Shown here piece after piece: positions 51,646 to 60,540 of a DNA stretch of 64,000 nucleotides. The stretch spans positions 24,302-88,301 of the forward strand of contig CAWHHZ010000019.1 in the NCBI GenBank assembly GCA_963829355.1, read 5' to 3'. The notes below the pieces were generated by a model. It searched no databases and was not told the origin of the DNA. It saw nothing but the letters and a program-made list of their open reading frames with translations. The DNA is from CAWHHZ01 sp963829355. GTDB taxonomy: Bacteria; Acidobacteriota; Thermoanaerobaculia; Gp7-AA8; JAHWKK01. Position numbers and translations under genes: made by a program. How positions within the stretch are numbered: position 1 is the first letter of the stretch; each line of letters begins with the position of its first letter.

Positions 51646-52206
51646 TCACTCGTCCCAGGTGAAGTCCCATCGGCACTCGTGGTCGCCGCGGGCGGCACAC
51701 ACAGCGTGGTCCACCTTGATATTTTTCGCTCCCGCTCTCTCACCGATGACGGCGAACCATCCAGTCGCGCGGCTGCAACCCGCCACTTCGGAGGGAAAAT
51801 CGGTGACGTGGATTCTCGCGGATCTGTCTCCGGGCTCGACGATCATCGTGCCTCCGTCGTAGACGCGGGACCACATGAGTGGCGCCTTCCGAAGGACCGA
51901 CTCGATCGACATCACCATCATGACGAATTTGTAGACTGTCTTGATCCCCTGTTCGGCTCCGAAGCGGCCGGCACGGGTGGCGAATGTTTCGAGCGGCTCG
52001 CCCTTCTGTGCGGCTGCTGCTTCGTTGAACCGGTTGACCGCGGAGTAGGGGATCTGCTGATGGGCGAGCAAATGCCCCGTGAACCATCCCCGTTCTTCCG
52101 GGGGCAGTGACTCGATCGCGGCATGGAACTGATCGGTGCTGAGCTCGGACTGGACGAATGTGACGAGCCCGTTCACTGGGACGGCCTTCACATGGAGTTC
52201 CTTCAA
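51646..52206 (-). CDS. V4R/heme-NO-binding-like small sensory protein
   Basis: The protein is 186 residues. N-terminal helical part (KAVPVNGLVTFVQSELSTDQ, RGWFTGHLLAHQQIPYSAVN). The C-terminal alpha/beta part ends with C-A-A-R-G-D-H-E-C-R-W-D-F-T-W, the C-x5-7-C-x-W-x-F-x-W tail common to V4R/4-vinyl-reductase and related DUF2378 (Myxococcus-type) domains. These bind small hydrophobic ligands or hydrocarbons in sensory proteins. No output domain is present and the ligand is unknown. A single gene, between the lactamase-like gene and the decarboxylase. Confidence 0.65.
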   Translation of the reverse strand: MKELHVKAVPVNGLVTFVQSELSTDQFHAAIESLPPEERGWFTGHLLAHQQIPYSAVNRFNEAAAAQKGEPLETFATRAGRFGAEQGIKTVYKFVMMVMSIESVLRKAPLMWSRVYDGGTMIVEPGDRSARIHVTDFPSEVAGCSRATGWFAVIGERAGAKNIKVDHAVCAARGDHECRWDFTWDE

Positions 52207-52278
52207 GACGCGCTCCTTTCGCTGATCGGCTGAGTCCTTGTTTTCCGAAGAACACTCCGGAACTCAACGACTCAACTT

Positions 52279-52410
52279 CCCCACGACCTCAACGCTTCAA
52301 CGACCCAATAACTCACCGCCTCAACGACCCAATGACTCAATGACTCAACGACTCAATGACTCAATGACTCAATGACTCAATGACTCAATGACTCAATGAC
52401 TCAACGACTC
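52279..52410. repeat. Tandem TCAATGAC octamer array running into a coding 3' end
   Basis: About 9 near-perfect TCAATGAC/TCAACGAC units (52344-52400) follow a more degenerate stretch (ACTCAACGACTCAACTTCCC and similar) from 52262. The last units encode the C-terminal ESLSH and stop codon of the PLP decarboxylase. No spacer/repeat alternation, so it is not a CRISPR. Confidence 0.85.
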
Positions 52411-53826
52411 ATAACAATGCACGATCGCTTCCGCCGACCGGGCGATGTCGTCGTCGGAAGTCGCCCAGTTGCTGACTGAGATCCTGATGGCGGAACGTCC
52501 GAGCCATTCCGTCCCACTCAGCCAGAGAGTGCCCTCCTCCTGAATGGCACGGATCAGCTCACCGACAAACGCGTCGTGATCCTTACCGTCCGGCGGCTTG
52601 AAATCGACGAGCACCTGATTGAGGACCACGTCGTTGAGAATCGTGATCCCGTCGACTTTCGCGAGCCATTCGGCGATCGCGGACGCGTGGCGACAACCGC
52701 GGGCGACCAGCTCCGCCACCCCGTTGCGCCCGAGATACATCAGCGCGGCGTAGACGGTCGTACCGCGAGCGCGTCTCGAAAACTCGGGGGTCCAGTCGAG
52801 AGGGTCTCTCGGCGCATCGCTCGTTCCGCCGGCATGGATCAGGTATGCGGCTCTGACCGAGGTCGCCCCGAGATGGGCGGTGCGTTCTCGCACGATCACG
52901 ATCCCGTTGTCGTACGGCACATTCAGCCACTTGTGCGCATCGGTCGCCCAGGAATCCGCGAGCTCCGCGCCCTTCGCCAGATGTCTGTACCCCGGTGACG
53001 CCAACGCCCAGAGACCGAATGCGCCGTCGACGTGGACCCATGCTCCATGCTCGTGTGCGAGCGGGACGATCTGGTCGAGCGGATCGAACGCGCCGCTGTT
53101 CACGTTGCCGGCCTGAACGCAGATGATGGTGGGGCCTTCGATCTGGCCGAGTACCGACCGAAGCGCCTCGGGATTCATTCGTCCCTGATCATCCGCTTCT
53201 ACCCGGATGGCACCGGCCTGTCCGAGACCGACGTAGCGGAACGACGTGTAGATCGTTGCGTGCGCCTGCGCTCCGACGATCACGTTGATTTTCGGCGCAC
53301 CTTGCAGACCCTTCTCTTCAACATTCCATCCGACGTTCCGGAGAACGGCATGACGGGCTGCCATGATCGCGGTGGTATTGGCCATCTGGCCGCCCGTGAC
53401 GAACCCGATCCCGCAGTCCTCGGGGAGTCCGAGAAGCTCGAGCACCCACCGTGCGGCGACTTCCTCGGTCATCGACGCTGCCGGGGTCGCCGAATAGAGC
53501 CCGGCGTTCTGGTCCCACGCGGCCGCGAGCCAGTCGGCGCCGACAGAGACCGGAAGACTCCCTCCGATGACGAAGCCGAAGAAACGGGGACCGGGCGAGC
53601 CCATCAGTCCCGGACGGGACCCATCGATCAGATGACGCATCGTCGTCTCCGCGTCGGCTCCGTCGTCGGAGAGTGGCACGTTCAGCGCGGTACGGAGCTC
53701 CGGGACCGTGCAGTCCGGGCGGACCTTGTCGTGGGGCAGGGCGTCGATCCAGCGGAGGCTCTCCTCGTGGGCGAGACGGAAAACTCGTTCGAACTGATCA
53801 CGATCCCAGGAGAACTTCGAGCTCAT
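52393..53826 (-). CDS. Group II PLP-dependent decarboxylase (aromatic amino acid/glutamate type)
   Basis: The protein is 477 residues, the usual family length. The PLP lysine is in DSWATDAHKWLNVPYDNG; other landmarks are SPGPRFFGFVIGGSLPVSVG, GIGFVTGGQMANTTAIMAAR, and HGAWVHVDGAFGLWA (PLP-contact Asp). The family decarboxylates aromatic L-amino acids, glutamate or related substrates. The substrate cannot be fixed from sequence. The extreme C-terminus (YESLSH) and stop codon lie in a tandem octamer array, so the end of the gene may be length-variable. A cytoplasmic single-gene unit. Confidence 0.92.
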   Translation of the reverse strand: MSSKFSWDRDQFERVFRLAHEESLRWIDALPHDKVRPDCTVPELRTALNVPLSDDGADAETTMRHLIDGSRPGLMGSPGPRFFGFVIGGSLPVSVGADWLAAAWDQNAGLYSATPAASMTEEVAARWVLELLGLPEDCGIGFVTGGQMANTTAIMAARHAVLRNVGWNVEEKGLQGAPKINVIVGAQAHATIYTSFRYVGLGQAGAIRVEADDQGRMNPEALRSVLGQIEGPTIICVQAGNVNSGAFDPLDQIVPLAHEHGAWVHVDGAFGLWALASPGYRHLAKGAELADSWATDAHKWLNVPYDNGIVIVRERTAHLGATSVRAAYLIHAGGTSDAPRDPLDWTPEFSRRARGTTVYAALMYLGRNGVAELVARGCRHASAIAEWLAKVDGITILNDVVLNQVLVDFKPPDGKDHDAFVGELIRAIQEEGTLWLSGTEWLGRSAIRISVSNWATSDDDIARSAEAIVHCYESLSH

Positions 53827-54172
53827 CCGGAAATCATCTCACGAATGTCGAGTCAGTGAGTCGTGGAGAGTTCAGGATGCCGGGGCTTTCTCCCTCTCCC
53901 TCTGGGAAGGGTCGGGGGAGGGCCGAGGACGTGCGTTCAGCGCGAAACGTCAGTACGTTGGAGGACTCGTCGAAGAACGGCATCCGCTCACTCGAGACAC
54001 TGCACTCTCTCCAACTGAAGACGGCTCTCTCTGGTTCGTTTCGCCGTCGGCAGACCGGTACATTGTTACCCGTTCCAGCGCCCTCGCCCCAGCCCTCTCC
54101 CAGAGGAAGAGGGAGAATTCATTGAGCCTTTTTCGCCTGGAGGGGAGCGATTGCTCGCTCCCCTCCACATCC
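53827..54172. repeat. Intergenic CCCTCTGGGA repeats in inverted orientation
   Basis: TTCTCCCTCTCCCTCTGGGA (near 53889) and TCTCCCAGAGGAAGAGGGAG (near 54098) are inverted relatives, each flanked by GGGGGAGGGC/GCCCTCGCCCC. The ~180 bp between them show no coding potential I can support. Confidence 0.6.
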
Positions 54173-56875
54173 TCACTCGTTGCCGCTGAGAACGGCGACC
54201 GTATAGTCGTCCGTTTCCAGATACTTCGCCGCCACGTCCTTCATCTCTTCGAGCGTGATCGATGGCATCGTCTCGACGAGGTGATCGGTAAAATCGAGAC
54301 CGAGCTCGTACATCCACTTCTCGGCCAGATCGTCGACATGCGATGAGCTCGTCTGTCTGCCGATCTTCGTCGATCCTGCGAAGTACGCCTTCGCGCGCTC
54401 GAGGTCGGCTTCGGTAATCCCATCTTCATCGAGCTTCCGGAACTCTTCGACGAGAGCTTTCCGCGCCTCCGCTTCTTTGGACGCATCACTGGCGATGTAG
54501 CCGAGGAACAGCCCCGCTGCACGTCGGGATGATTCGCCCGCGAACACCGTGTAGGCGAGCGAGCGCTTTCCCCGGAGCTCTCCGAAGAACGTACCGGCGA
54601 GCCCGGAAGTCACGTTCTGGAGCAGCCGCAGTTTCGGCCAGTCTTCGTGGCCCATCGGGACCGTCGGATATGCCATGGCCACGGCCGACTGCTTCCGCTC
54701 TCGGTACTCGACCGTTTCGATCCGGCTGTCCGGGGTCGTCAGCTTCGGCGTCGTGGGGATCGAGCCGGTCCGTTTCGGCAGCTTGCCGAAGTGTGACGTG
54801 ATCAGCGCCTTCGCACTGTCACTCGAGATGTCTCCCGCGACGACGATCAGAGCGTCATCCGCGGTCACCCATGTCTTCCACCAGTTCGCGATCGCGTCGC
54901 GGTCGATCGTCTCGACAGACGTCACGAATCCGTCCGAGGGGAGGCCGTATGGATGATTGCCGTAGAACGTGCCGTAGAGAAGCTGCAGAGGGCGCTGTGT
55001 CGCGGAGTCGTACGAGCGCTTGATCGACGCCATCTGCAGGTGCTTCTCTTCGCGGATTCCGTCCTCCGGAAACGAGGGGTTGAGGACGACGTCCGCGAGC
55101 AGGTCGAGGCCCGGCGCGAAGTTCTTGCGCATGATCGTGAGCTCGAGTCCGAAGTAGTCGGCAGGACTCGTCGCACCGATCTGCGTGCCGAGGAACTCGA
55201 TCTGGCGGTTGATCTCCTCGGCCGATCGCGACGTCGTCCCGCGCCGCATTGCGCGCGTCATCAGTTGCGTGATGCCGGCGTTGCTGCTGTTCTCACCGGT
55301 GCGACCGCCGCGGAAATAGATTCCCATCGACACGACCGGCGCTCCGGGGCGTTCCTCGACGATCAGCGTGGCGCCGTTGTCGAGCTTCATCTCGATCGGA
55401 TCGCGAAGAGATTCCGCACCCGCGATGCCTTTCGAAACGGCGGGGAGCTTCACCTCTGGCTCCGCTTCGAGCGTTTCTGCGGATGCCGTCTTCACGAGCT
55501 TCAGCGCCTGCTCACGTTCGATCGCTGTCGAGCCTTGTGGCTGGTAGTGGTAGAGCGTGAGGTTGTCCTTGTTCAGATACTTCTTCGCAACCGCCTGGAT
55601 CTTCTCCGGCGTGAGCTTGTTGAGCTCGACGAGACGGGTGCCGAGCTCACGATAGCCGTAGTTCGCTTCCGCGTACGCGAGTGCCTGCGCCTGTCCGAGG
55701 ACGGTCTGGAGTCCCAGAGTGAAGTCCGACTCCTGCGAGTTCTTCGCGACCTGGAGCTCGTAGGCTGTCGGTCCGAATTGCTTGATCCGCTCGATCTCTC
55801 TGATGACCCGGCGATCGACCTCGGCGCGCTGCGCCTCGTCGAACGATGCCTGAACGATGAAGATGCCGACATCGTCGACCGACCAGTTGAACGCACTGGC
55901 GCTGCTTGCGGCCTCGGGACCGATGACATTGCGATAGAGCCGCGACGATTTGCCGGAACCGACGATGTTTGCCAGCACCTCGAGCGCGATCTCGTCCTCG
56001 TGTCCGACACCAGCGGTGTGCCATCCGAACACGGAGTAGCCCTGCTGGATATCGGCGGAAGACTGGCCGAAGCGGAATTCCTTCTGCGTCGGTTCCTTCG
56101 GTCCGCGCTCCTTTTTCATCTCTCCGCGCGGGAGCTCACCGAACGTCTCCGCGACGACCTTCTTCGCGTGAGCCGGATCGATGTCGCCGACGATCGTCAC
56201 GATGATGTTCTCCGGGCGATAGAGCGTCTGGAAGAATGCGATGAGATCGTCGCGGTCGATGCTGCGAAGGACCTCATTCGAGCCGATCCGCCAGCGGCGC
56301 ATACGATGCTTCTCGAATGCCGTCGCGAACATCCGCTCCATCGAGACGGGACCGGGGTTGTCGAGCTTGCGGTTCGACTCCTCGATGACGACTTCAGCTT
56401 CCTTCTTCAGCTCCGCAGGATCGAACAGCGGGTTCATGACGGCATCGGCCTGGATGCTCACGCCGCGATCGAAGCCTTCGGAGGGGAGAACGAAATAGTA
56501 GTTGGTCGAGTCGTAGATCGTTCCAGCGTTCGTCTGACCGCCGACACGACTCAGCTCCTGCGCGATGTCTTCCGCTCCGGGGAAGTTCTTCGAGCCCTTG
56601 AAGAACATGTGCTCGAACAGATGTGCCATTCCGGCGACCTCGTCCGGCTCGTGGAAGTACCCGGCTTTGACCCAGGTGTTGATCGCCACGACACCGGTGT
56701 CCGGTTGCTGACGGACGAGAAGCGTCAGCCCGTTCGGGAGCACCGTCCGTTCGACCTCAGTGAGAAACGGGTCGAGGATCGATCCAGTCGGCTCGAATCG
56801 CCCGCCCTGTGCAAATGTGGTTGTGCCTGTCATCAGAATCATGACCGTGAACAGTAGTCGACGAATCGCTTTCAT
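54173..56875 (-). CDS. M16-family zinc peptidase with two tandem modules
   Basis: The protein is 900 residues. ATG 56875 has AGGAGG 6 nt upstream and begins a signal peptide (MKAIRRLLFTVMILMTGTTT, cleavage near FAQ). Module 1 (~30-450) has the inverted zinc motif H-x-x-E-H as MAHLFEHMFFKGSKNFPG and the downstream Glu in EAEVVIEESNRKLD. Module 2 (~480-890) has APVVSMGIYFRGGRTGENSS without H-x-x-E-H, so it is the inactive partner half, with the usual R/Y pair in YTVFAGES-like sequence. It degrades peptides in the periplasm. Divergent from the aldo/keto reductase. Confidence 0.93.
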   Translation of the reverse strand: MKAIRRLLFTVMILMTGTTTFAQGGRFEPTGSILDPFLTEVERTVLPNGLTLLVRQQPDTGVVAINTWVKAGYFHEPDEVAGMAHLFEHMFFKGSKNFPGAEDIAQELSRVGGQTNAGTIYDSTNYYFVLPSEGFDRGVSIQADAVMNPLFDPAELKKEAEVVIEESNRKLDNPGPVSMERMFATAFEKHRMRRWRIGSNEVLRSIDRDDLIAFFQTLYRPENIIVTIVGDIDPAHAKKVVAETFGELPRGEMKKERGPKEPTQKEFRFGQSSADIQQGYSVFGWHTAGVGHEDEIALEVLANIVGSGKSSRLYRNVIGPEAASSASAFNWSVDDVGIFIVQASFDEAQRAEVDRRVIREIERIKQFGPTAYELQVAKNSQESDFTLGLQTVLGQAQALAYAEANYGYRELGTRLVELNKLTPEKIQAVAKKYLNKDNLTLYHYQPQGSTAIEREQALKLVKTASAETLEAEPEVKLPAVSKGIAGAESLRDPIEMKLDNGATLIVEERPGAPVVSMGIYFRGGRTGENSSNAGITQLMTRAMRRGTTSRSAEEINRQIEFLGTQIGATSPADYFGLELTIMRKNFAPGLDLLADVVLNPSFPEDGIREEKHLQMASIKRSYDSATQRPLQLLYGTFYGNHPYGLPSDGFVTSVETIDRDAIANWWKTWVTADDALIVVAGDISSDSAKALITSHFGKLPKRTGSIPTTPKLTTPDSRIETVEYRERKQSAVAMAYPTVPMGHEDWPKLRLLQNVTSGLAGTFFGELRGKRSLAYTVFAGESSRRAAGLFLGYIASDASKEAEARKALVEEFRKLDEDGITEADLERAKAYFAGSTKIGRQTSSSHVDDLAEKWMYELGLDFTDHLVETMPSITLEEMKDVAAKYLETDDYTVAVLSGNE

Positions 56876-57025
56876 CAAAATCCTCCTGATGCTCCCTACG
56901 ATAGCGAATCGTACTGGTTCCATGTTCAGGGACGAAACACTCGTCCCGGGGGACGAGCTCGCAAGCCGGTCGATCCGCAAGCCCCATCACAGATGGTGCG
57001 AACTGCTCCTTATATACTCTGTCGA

Positions 57026-57997
57026 ATGAGACAGATTCGACTAGGTCGCACAGACGCGCTCGTATCTTCGGTCAGCCTCGGCACGTGGGGACATGGTGGA
57101 ACCAGAGTCTCGGACGGGAACTCGGTAGGGTGGTCGGGACATGATGATGATGAAGCCAGGAAGGCGATCCTCACGGCATTCGAGCACGGAATCAATCACT
57201 GGGACACGGCCGACGTCTATGGGGACGGCAATGCGGAGCGGCTGATCGGCACCGTATGGGACGAGGTCGACCGCAGTCAGGTGTTCCTCGCCTCGAAGGT
57301 CGGATGGGACCGCGGGGACCACTCTCACTTTTACCATCCCGAACTGATCCGCGAGCGTCTCGAGCGGTCACTGAGTCTCCTGAAGACGGATCACATCGAT
57401 CTCTACTACTTCCACCACTGTGACTTCGGTCCTGATGACCGGTATCTCGACGACGCGATGGAGGTGTTCGCCGAAGCGAGGGCTCAGGGAAAGATCCGCT
57501 GGATCGGACTATCGGACTGGGACGCATCGAAGATCACGCGTCTGGTCAGTCGAGTCGATCCGGACGTCGTGCAGCCGTTTCGGAATGTTGTCGACGACGA
57601 CTGGGACTCCAGCGGTCTGCGTCGCGAGGTCGAGGACCGCGACCTCGGGGTAGCTTTTTTCTCACCGCTCAAACATGGTCTTCTGCTCGGCAAGTACGAT
57701 GACCCGACGGAGTTCCCGGAGGGAGATTTCCGTAGCGGGATCGCAGAGTTCCGCGATCCGGAATTCATCTCGCGGATGAAAGATGCGAAGCATGCCGTGG
57801 AGAATCGCTTCGCCGGATTTGAAGAACCTGTCCTGCATGCGCTGGTGGGAACACTTCTGGAGGATGCCCCCACTGCGTGCGTGCTGCTGGGACAGAGAAA
57901 TGAGCGGCAGGCCCTGGCGGCGGCGAAAGTCGGAGATGCCCTCTCGCACGACGACGCCGAATGGGTGAAGCGCCTCTTCCGCGGCGAGAGCGAATGA
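57026..57997 (+). CDS. Aldo/keto reductase
   Basis: The protein is 323 residues. ATG 57026 begins MRQIRLGRTDALVSSVSLGT, the family start. A TATACT box about 12 bp before it suggests a very short or absent leader. Catalytic tetrad: Asp in INHWDTADVYGDGNAERLIG with the following Tyr, Lys in FLASKVGWDRGDHS, and His in DLYYFHHCDFGPDD. The C-terminal NADPH-binding region has QRNERQALAAAKVGDALSHDD. Typical TIM-barrel oxidoreductase of unknown carbonyl substrate. Confidence 0.93.
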   Translation: MRQIRLGRTDALVSSVSLGTWGHGGTRVSDGNSVGWSGHDDDEARKAILTAFEHGINHWDTADVYGDGNAERLIGTVWDEVDRSQVFLASKVGWDRGDHSHFYHPELIRERLERSLSLLKTDHIDLYYFHHCDFGPDDRYLDDAMEVFAEARAQGKIRWIGLSDWDASKITRLVSRVDPDVVQPFRNVVDDDWDSSGLRREVEDRDLGVAFFSPLKHGLLLGKYDDPTEFPEGDFRSGIAEFRDPEFISRMKDAKHAVENRFAGFEEPVLHALVGTLLEDAPTACVLLGQRNERQALAAAKVGDALSHDDAEWVKRLFRGESE

Positions 57998-58122
57998 AGT
58001 GACATTGCGGTTGGACCGCTTCCAGCCTCTTGTTGTACTCTAATAGTTCGAAATACTGGCTCCTCAGAGGTTTCAGCCTCCAAGGGCGATGTGGACGTGG
58101 AGAGTAAGAGGCGGAGGTAGGT

Positions 58123-59601
58123 ATGCGGAAATTGGCTCTCATTTTGACCATGGGCCTTCTTGCTGTGGGTGCCGGAGCGCAGACGGGCGACATCGTGACG
58201 ACCGATCTGAGTACGCTCAGCCCGGAACAGCTTGGTGCGACGCTCGCCGGCGCGGGAGCAACAATCTCGAATGTGACCTATACGGGAGATCCCAGTGCTG
58301 CCGGGACTTTCAGCGGTGGTCTGGCCGCGGGATTTCCGATCGAATCGGGTGTGATCCTGAGCTCGGGCGATATCGCAGAGATCATCGGTCCCAACGATGC
58401 GTCGGGAGCAGGAAGCGGTCTGGGGCAGCCCGGCGATGCTGATCTCGAGGCGCTGATCGACGACAACACGAACGATGCCGCAGTACTCGAGTTCGACATC
58501 GTCACAGTCACGTCGGATCTCGTCATCAGCTACGTATTCGCCTCCGAGGAGTACAAGGAGTACGTGAACAGTGCCTACAACGACGTGTTCGGCTTCTTTG
58601 TGGACGGTCAGAACATCGCGTTCGTCCAGGGTGATCCGAGCCAGACGGTGTCGGTCAACTCGATCAACCACCTGAAGAACACGACGCTTTACGTCGACAA
58701 CCCTCAGGAGTCGCCGCTGGCGAATACCCAGTTCGACGGCTTCACGGTACGGATCACGGCAGTCGCGACGCTCACGCCGGGTGTTACGCATCATCTGAAG
58801 CTTGCGATCGCCGACACATCCGATTCAATTCTCGATTCCGCCGTCATCATCCAGTCGGGTGGTATCACGGGCGGAGCCGCTGATGTCTCGCTGCAGGTCA
58901 CCCCGGCGAACGTCGAGGCTCTCGCTCAGGAAGCGGTGGAGCTCGACGTGAAGGCGTATGGACTGCCTCCCGGAGACGAGATGGAGCTCGAGGCGGTGAT
59001 GGTACCGGATGGATGGACCGTGGAGTTCGAGCCGTCTGTTCTGGTTGGCTTCCCGTTCAATGACGACAACAGCCCTCGACCGATCCCGACTGCCGTCATG
59101 ACGGTCGTTTCACCTGATGATGCGTTTCCCCGCTCATACGGCGTCGAGGTCAAGGGGTCCGGTCTGGCGACTCTGCCGGGAGAAGATCCCGAGAACGACG
59201 ACGCCAAGGTCGAGTTCCAGGCGTTCGACGGTGCGCGGATCGACATCCTTTGCAATCCTCCGATCATTCTGGGGCTGCCGGCGCATCAGCCTGCGAGCCA
59301 GATGGTGGCTGTCGGTGCAACCGCAACGATGGAAGTCGTGGTCGACGGTGGAACACCGCCGTACTCGTACCAGTGGTACGTCGGACCGACCGGAAGCACA
59401 CGCTTCCCGATCCTCGGAGCGACCGGCTCGTCGTACACCACGCCGTCGATCAATCGCGTCCTGCAGTACTGGGTGCGCGTGTCGAACGGATGCGGCGACC
59501 GCAACAGCTGGACCGCGACGATCACCCCCGATGGTGCCGCGCCCCCCGTCGAGCAGAAACCCTCGCGCTCGCGCGGCACGACGCGACCGGGCAGCAACTG
59601 A
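58123..59601 (+). CDS. Choice-of-anchor L domain secreted protein
   Basis: The protein is 492 residues; GGAGG lies 6 nt before ATG 58123. Signal peptide MRKLALILTMGLLAVGAGAQ. The choice-of-anchor L domain (~20-250) has LSTLSPEQLGATLAGAGATI, VLEFDIVTVTSDLVISYVFA, SEEYKEYVNSAYNDVFGFFV and LKLAIADTSDSILDSAVIIQ. A linker and an Ig-like domain (GTPPYSYQWYVGPTGSTRFP, TPSINRVLQYWVRVSNGCGD) follow. The C-terminus is short and basic, with no visible sorting signal. Such proteins are surface-exposed or secreted, of unknown role. Confidence 0.92.
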   Translation: MRKLALILTMGLLAVGAGAQTGDIVTTDLSTLSPEQLGATLAGAGATISNVTYTGDPSAAGTFSGGLAAGFPIESGVILSSGDIAEIIGPNDASGAGSGLGQPGDADLEALIDDNTNDAAVLEFDIVTVTSDLVISYVFASEEYKEYVNSAYNDVFGFFVDGQNIAFVQGDPSQTVSVNSINHLKNTTLYVDNPQESPLANTQFDGFTVRITAVATLTPGVTHHLKLAIADTSDSILDSAVIIQSGGITGGAADVSLQVTPANVEALAQEAVELDVKAYGLPPGDEMELEAVMVPDGWTVEFEPSVLVGFPFNDDNSPRPIPTAVMTVVSPDDAFPRSYGVEVKGSGLATLPGEDPENDDAKVEFQAFDGARIDILCNPPIILGLPAHQPASQMVAVGATATMEVVVDGGTPPYSYQWYVGPTGSTRFPILGATGSSYTTPSINRVLQYWVRVSNGCGDRNSWTATITPDGAAPPVEQKPSRSRGTTRPGSN

Positions 59602-59687
59602 TTTGGCGCAGGAGCTCGCGAGACGCGGGCTCCTGCGCGGTTTGCGAGCTCAGAAGCGTGAAGAATACTCGCCGGAAGTTAGAGCCA

Positions 59688-59795
59688 GTCATGCCGTACG
59701 CGATCCTTCGCTTCGCTCAGGATGACACCTGACTCAACTGAACCTCTGAACTTCTGAACTTCTGAACCTTTGAACCTCTTGAACCCTTGAACCCT
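59688..59795. repeat. Repeat remnant plus TTCTGAAC tandem array
   Basis: GTCATGCCGTACGCGATCCT with TTCGCTTCGCTCAGGATGAC (59688-59727) is a half copy of the GTCATCCTGAGC family. It is followed by CTGAACTTCTGAACTTCTGA and degenerate TTGAACC units up to the ATG of the OsmC gene. Confidence 0.7.
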
Positions 59796-59796
59796 C

Positions 59797-60171
59797 ATGA
59801 GCTCTCGCCGCGAATACACCGTCCATGGCCGCTCGACCGACGTTTTTGGTCGGGTGATGATCGATTCGGGGCCGCACCACTTCGTGGTCGACGGGCCTGT
59901 GCAGAACGGGTGTCCCGGCGAAGAAATCACTCCCGTGGAAGTCTTTCTGTCGAGCGTTGCCGCGTGCGGTGTCGAGCTCGTGCAGGTGGTGGCGAAGGCG
60001 GAGGAGATGCCTCTCCGAAGCGTTTCGGTCTCCATCCGTGGCGACTATGACCGCGAGAACCCGGTGCGGACGGACTACACCGTATTCAGCACAGTGGACG
60101 TCGATTTCACCCTGACGGGAGTCACCGAGGCCCAGGGAGAGCTGCTGGTCGAGGCCTTCAAAGGCCGCTGA
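59797..60171 (+). CDS. OsmC-family protein, second copy
   Basis: The protein is 124 residues. The core is EEITPVEVFLSSVAACGVEL, with the first peroxidatic Cys position; the second family Cys is not obvious (the C-terminal half, GVTEAQGELLVEAFKGR, lacks a Cys at the expected place). It may therefore be a non-peroxidatic OsmC-like protein. It differs from the 41.3 kb copy. The start at ATG 59797 lies directly after a tandem repeat that takes the place of a normal ribosome binding site. Confidence 0.82.
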   Translation: MSSRREYTVHGRSTDVFGRVMIDSGPHHFVVDGPVQNGCPGEEITPVEVFLSSVAACGVELVQVVAKAEEMPLRSVSVSIRGDYDRENPVRTDYTVFSTVDVDFTLTGVTEAQGELLVEAFKGR

Positions 60172-60215
60172 CCGCTCTTCGGCACAGTCGCGGTCGCGGC
60201 TGGAAGCACTCACGT

Positions 60216-60322
60216 GAAATTGAAAATTGAGAATTGAAAATTGAAAATGAGAAACGAGCAGCGCGGTGCTACGCCGACGGGCGGGCGGCGGCATTTTCAA
60301 TTCTCAATTTTCAATTTCAGAA
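60216..60322. repeat. TTGAAAA/TTTTCAA inverted repeat array
   Basis: TGAAATTGAAAATTGAGAAT-like units (60217-60250) are mirrored by TTTTCAATTCTCAATTTTCA (60294-60318). The rest of the gap to the tRNA shows no gene. Confidence 0.65.
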
Positions 60323-60359
60323 ATACTGACGCCTTTCTCCCTCGTTTACGCTGTCGCTT

Positions 60360-60436
60360 AGGCGCTTAGCTCAGCTGGTTAGAGCACCACCTTCACACGG
60401 TGGGGGTCAGCGGTTCGAGTCCGCTAGCGCCTACCA
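60360..60436 (+). tRNA. tRNA-Val (anticodon CAC)
   Basis: A 77-nt cloverleaf with encoded CCA. Acceptor AGGCGCT pairs with AGCGCCT, D-arm GCTC...GAGC, anticodon stem CCACC/GGTGG with loop TTCACAC (anticodon CAC), a variable loop, T-arm with GGTTCGAGTCC, discriminator A. A terminator follows 15 nt later. Confidence 0.95.
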
Positions 60437-60450
60437 ACCGCCATTCATTC

Positions 60451-60490
60451 ACGGCGCTCGGATTCATCATCCGGGCGCCGTTTCTTTTTT
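60451..60490 (+). terminator. Rho-independent terminator of the tRNA gene
   Basis: ACGGCGCTCGG pairs with CCGGGCGCCGT (one G-T pair), with a 9-nt loop, followed by TTTCTTTTTT. Confidence 0.88.
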
Positions 60491-60540
60491 GCGTCGTGTG
60501 GATCGCCCGAGACGCGCGACCCACACGGCGCGACCCACAC

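Noticed and set aside
52262..52410. CRISPR array
   Set aside because: Contiguous 8-bp units without unique spacers; no cas genes.
53867..54120. Coding frames between the decarboxylase and M16 peptidase genes
   Set aside because: The segment consists of inverted CCCTCTGGGA repeats with frames open by composition only.
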